In this document: positions 32,799 through 35,544 of the stretch, one piece after another
How the letters are laid out: each line of letters begins with the position of its first letter
Position numbering within the stretch: the stretch's first letter is position 1
Source: Granulicella sp.
GTDB taxonomy: Bacteria; Acidobacteriota; Terriglobia; Terriglobales; Acidobacteriaceae
NCBI GenBank assembly: GCA_027452215.1
Contig: DAIDGQ010000041.1
Span: 1 to 35,544 of the forward strand
DNA length: 35,544 nt
Direction of reading: 5' to 3'
The notes under the pieces: model-generated
What the model saw: only the letters and a program-made list of their open reading frames with translations
Told to the model about the DNA's origin: nothing
Database searches by the model: none
Position numbers and translations under genes: made by a program

Positions 32799-34669
32799 TA
32801 CACCCCAACCGGCCTCTTCAAATGCGGCCGAGCACTTGCCATCGCGGCCTCCGCAGTCAGCCCATACTTCGCTCGCAGAGCCTCTGGCTTCCCATGCTCG
32901 ATAAACTCATCCGGCCACCCCACCCTCACCACCGGAACATCGATCTCCTGCGAGCTCAAACTCTCCAGCACCGCCGAGCCAAATCCACCCGCCAGCGCAT
33001 GGTCTTCCATCGTGATCATCAACTCGCACCGCCGCCCATACAGAGCAACGCACTCCGCATCCACCGGCTTCGCAAACCTGGCATTGATCACCGCCGCGCG
33101 ATGTCCCTCAGCCTCCAGCATCTTCGCCAGCCTCTGAGCCTCCGCCACCATCGAACCCAGCGCAAACACGGCCACATCATCGCCGTCCTGCAACACCTCG
33201 GCCTTACCAATCTCCAGTGCCACCGGCTGCACCTTCACCGCCGTTCCCGGCCCAATCCCGCGAGGATACCGAATCGCGCTCGGCCCCTCATGCTGCAGCG
33301 CAGTAAACATCATGTCCTGCAGCTCGTCCTCGTCCTTCGGATTCATATGGATCAAGTTCGGAATCCCGCGAAGGTAGCTGATGTCGAACAGCCCATGGTG
33401 CGTCGGTCCATCATCGCCGCTCAGGCCGCCGCGGTCCATGCAGAACACCACCGGAAGATTTTGCAGCGCCACGTCATGCACAATCTGATCGAACGCCCTC
33501 TGCAGAAACGTCGAATAGATTGCGCAGAACGGACGATACCCCTTCGTCGCCATGCCTGCAGCGAACAACACCGCGTGCTCTTCCGCAATCCCCACATCGA
33601 AGTACCGCTTCGGATGATGCGGCCGAAACAAATCCAACGCCGTCCCATTCGGCATCGCCGCCGTAATCGCAACGACCTTCTTATTCCCATCGGCCAGCTT
33701 CGTCAGCGTCTCTGCAAAAATCTCCGAGTACGTCTTCTGCCCCACCGCCTTGGTCTCGCCCGTCTCCGGATCGAACGGCCCCAGCCCATGAAACTTCTTC
33801 TGCTTATCGATCGCTGGCTGAAATCCCTTGCCCTTCTGTGTCAGGGCATGCAGCACCACAGGCTTGTTCTGCTTCTTCAAAAACTTGAATGTCTCAATCA
33901 GCATCGGCAGATTATGGCCATCCACCGGGCCATAATAGTTCAGCCCAAACTCCTCGAAGATCATCCCTCGCCCGACGATTCCCTTCGCCGCCTCTTCCGC
34001 CTTGCGAGCAATGTGCCGGGCCGCCTTCCCGCCAAACCTCTCCACCAGCTCCGCCGCGCGATCATGCAAACTCACATACGTCGGGTTCGTCGCAATCTTG
34101 TGGAAGTACTCCGCAATCGCTCCAACATTCTTATCGATCGACCACTCGTTATCGTTCAGCACGATAATCATTCGCTTGGTCGACGCCATATTATTCAGCG
34201 CCTCAAAGCTGATCCCATTCGTAAACGCTGCATCTCCCGCCAGCGCCACAATGTGCTCCGTCCCGCCGCTCATATCCCGAGCCACGGCCATCCCCAGCGC
34301 CGCACTCAGCGCCGTCCCCGCATGTCCCGCTCCAAACGAATCGTGTTCGCTCTCGGTTCGCAGCATAAACCCGTTCAACCCACCCGGCTGCCGAATCGTC
34401 TCAAACTGCCCCTCGCGCCCCGTCAGCAGCTTATGCACATAGCTCTGGTGGCTCACATCGAAAACAAAGCTGTCCTGAGGAGTATCGAACACATAGTGCA
34501 TCGCAATCGTCAGCTCGACCACGCCAAGGTTCGGGCCAATGTGTCCGCCCGTCTTCGCCACGCCCGTGATCAGCCGCTCACGAATCTCTTCGGCCAGCAA
34601 TTCCAATTCCACGATGCTCAGCTTCTTCACATCGGCCGGCGATTTGATCTTCTCTAAATACTCACTCAT
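32798..34669 (-). CDS. dxs: 1-deoxy-D-xylulose-5-phosphate synthase
   Basis: 623 residues from the ATG at 34669; the frame runs to 34894, but the upstream part is not DXS-like. DXS condenses pyruvate and glyceraldehyde 3-phosphate with thiamine diphosphate, the first step of the MEP isoprenoid pathway that feeds undecaprenyl phosphate. DVSHQSYVHKLLTG (71-84) supplies the catalytic His, GDAAFTNGISFEALNN (145-160) with Asn172 is the ThDP/Mg motif (Ala replaces the usual second Gly), GIAEEHAVLFAAGMA is the middle-domain Glu motif and DRGGLSGDDGPTHHG the substrate loop. The stop abuts R5. The gene is separate from the dcw operon. Confidence 0.95.
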   Translation of the reverse strand: MSEYLEKIKSPADVKKLSIVELELLAEEIRERLITGVAKTGGHIGPNLGVVELTIAMHYVFDTPQDSFVFDVSHQSYVHKLLTGREGQFETIRQPGGLNGFMLRTESEHDSFGAGHAGTALSAALGMAVARDMSGGTEHIVALAGDAAFTNGISFEALNNMASTKRMIIVLNDNEWSIDKNVGAIAEYFHKIATNPTYVSLHDRAAELVERFGGKAARHIARKAEEAAKGIVGRGMIFEEFGLNYYGPVDGHNLPMLIETFKFLKKQNKPVVLHALTQKGKGFQPAIDKQKKFHGLGPFDPETGETKAVGQKTYSEIFAETLTKLADGNKKVVAITAAMPNGTALDLFRPHHPKRYFDVGIAEEHAVLFAAGMATKGYRPFCAIYSTFLQRAFDQIVHDVALQNLPVVFCMDRGGLSGDDGPTHHGLFDISYLRGIPNLIHMNPKDEDELQDMMFTALQHEGPSAIRYPRGIGPGTAVKVQPVALEIGKAEVLQDGDDVAVFALGSMVAEAQRLAKMLEAEGHRAAVINARFAKPVDAECVALYGRRCELMITMEDHALAGGFGSAVLESLSSQEIDVPVVRVGWPDEFIEHGKPEALRAKYGLTAEAAMASARPHLKRPVGV

Positions 34670-34923
34670 ACCCAAAAACCCAAAGAGGCCCCAACCCGAT
34701 CGTTCAGTGCAGTTAGTGCCATCTCTACAGTGTACCAACCTCTTGACCCCTGACACGCTGTACTGCGAACACTCACGCCCTATTCCTTTTGCCTCACCAA
34801 CGTCCGAAAAATCGCCACAGCCCGCAGCCTCTCTCCGCCCTCGCCCTCCGCGCCTCCTTCCCACATCTGCCGCACACCCCAGCCACTCGTACATCGTTGA
34901 TACTTGGGCATACTATATTTCGC

Positions 34924-35544
34924 ATGAGACTTCGCTTCCTGACTCTCGCCGCAACCGTCGCCCTCGTCTCCACGGCCCTCACCGCCTCCGCCCAGGCCCC
35001 CCAGACCACGCTCCCCCTCTGGCCCCACGCCACCCCCGAGCCCGCGCAGACCACCGCCCCCGAGACCGACATCACCAAGCCCTCCGACAACCTCCTCAGC
35101 GGCCACCGCACCGCCCGCCTCACCAACATCACCGTCCCCACCCTCTCCGTCTATCCTCCCCACGACCACAACACCGGCAGCGCCGCCATCGTCTTCCCCG
35201 GAGGTGGCTACCAGATCCTCGCCTGGGACGGTGAAGGCCTCGACCCCTGCCGCTGGCTCAACTCCCTCGGCATGACCTGCCTCCTCGTCAAGTACCGAGT
35301 CCCCCAGCCCCACGGCGAAGCCGGCCACTATCCCGCCGACCCCTCTGACCTCGAAGATGCCCAGCAAGCCATGCGTCTCGCCCGCGCCCACGCCGCCGAA
35401 TGGCACATCGACCCCACCCACATCGGCGTCATGGGCTTCTCCGCCGGAGGCAATCTCGCCGTCCTCCTCTCCACCCATCCCGACGACCACCACGTCGAAT
35501 CCACCCCCGCCGAGCTGCACTACTACGCCACCGGCGGCCACGGC
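34924..35544 (+). CDS. Secreted esterase paralogue, internally shortened, cut by the window end
   Basis: 207 codons are visible from the ATG at 34924 and the frame is open at the edge. Signal peptide 1-23 (LTASAQA). It parallels the esterase at 10721 over FPGGGYQILAWDGEG (91-105), LLVKYRVP (120-127), LEDAQQ (143-148), AAEWHIDPTHIG (157-168) and GFSAGG (171-176, nucleophile Ser173). It then jumps to DDHHVESTPAELHYYATGGHG. The Ser-to-His distance is 33 residues, against 125 in the paralogue, so about 90 residues between the nucleophile and the catalytic His region are missing, without loss of frame. It may be inactive, or the region may be mis-assembled. Confidence 0.75.
   Translation, partial: MRLRFLTLAATVALVSTALTASAQAPQTTLPLWPHATPEPAQTTAPETDITKPSDNLLSGHRTARLTNITVPTLSVYPPHDHNTGSAAIVFPGGGYQILAWDGEGLDPCRWLNSLGMTCLLVKYRVPQPHGEAGHYPADPSDLEDAQQAMRLARAHAAEWHIDPTHIGVMGFSAGGNLAVLLSTHPDDHHVESTPAELHYYATGGHG

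Noticed and set aside
32822-34657. 611-codon plus-strand open frame opposite dxs
   Set aside because: Composition is Arg/His/Gln/Leu-rich and it mirrors dxs codons; dxs has all its catalytic motifs on the other strand.
1-35544. tRNA, rRNA, IS transposase, integrase or phage genes
   Set aside because: None was seen on either strand; the accessory genes show no transposase or att-like ends apart from the GTCC/GGAC repeats.

Overview
The window looks like a chromosomal segment from an Acidobacteriota bacterium, most likely class Terriglobia (the Granulicella/Edaphobacter/Terriglobus group). The reasons are the high GC content, a TIGR03435-family protein (strongly expanded in soil Acidobacteria), a cell-wall and division gene set with acidobacterial features (very long FtsZ linker, PASTA-tailed FtsI), and dispersed GTCATTC-type intergenic repeats. 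This placement is inferred from the sequence alone; no search was run.

The backbone is a dcw (division and cell wall) cluster read on the minus strand, from about 29.8 kb down to 1.4 kb. In transcription order it holds mraZ, rsmH, ftsL, ftsI (PASTA-tailed), murE, murF, mraY, murD, ftsW and murG. A terminator shared by convergent genes follows, then murC with a TIGR03435 gene coupled to it, then ftsQ, ftsA, a small outer-membrane barrel gene, ftsZ, a second penicillin-binding transpeptidase, nnr and tsaE. Neither murB nor ddl is present. Two opposite-facing accessory blocks break the cluster. Between murG and murC lie a secreted cysteine-motif protein, an acetamidase/formamidase and a WxxGxW/glycine-rich secreted protein. 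Between murC and ftsQ lies a secreted esterase, with the TIGR03435 gene joined to the murC end.

Upstream of mraZ (29.9 to 35.5 kb) are a DUF2127 membrane protein (-), a secreted fasciclin-domain protein (+), a SRPBCC protein (+), dxs (-) and, cut by the window edge, a second esterase (+). That esterase resembles the one inside the dcw cluster but lacks about 90 internal residues. Left of tsaE is a 33-codon membrane-peptide gene with its own terminator and two GGAAC-N17-CGTA motifs upstream, then a SAM-dependent methyltransferase.

The core genes make lipid II (MurC, D, E, F, MraY, MurG), polymerise and cross-link septal peptidoglycan (FtsW, FtsI, the second transpeptidase) and build the divisome (FtsL, FtsQ, FtsA, FtsZ). 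MurE carries the DNPR signature of meso-diaminopimelate ligases. Three 10-bp-spaced AGTGG boxes upstream of mraZ look like the autoregulatory MraZ operator. Non-coding features worth attention are a GTCC/GGAC inverted-repeat family at accessory-gene junctions, G-rich linkers at gene ends (one forms a G-quadruplex motif on the murG ribosome-binding site), a palindromic insert inside nnr, a structured element between rsmH and ftsL, and a hexamer-like simple repeat near 31.7 kb.
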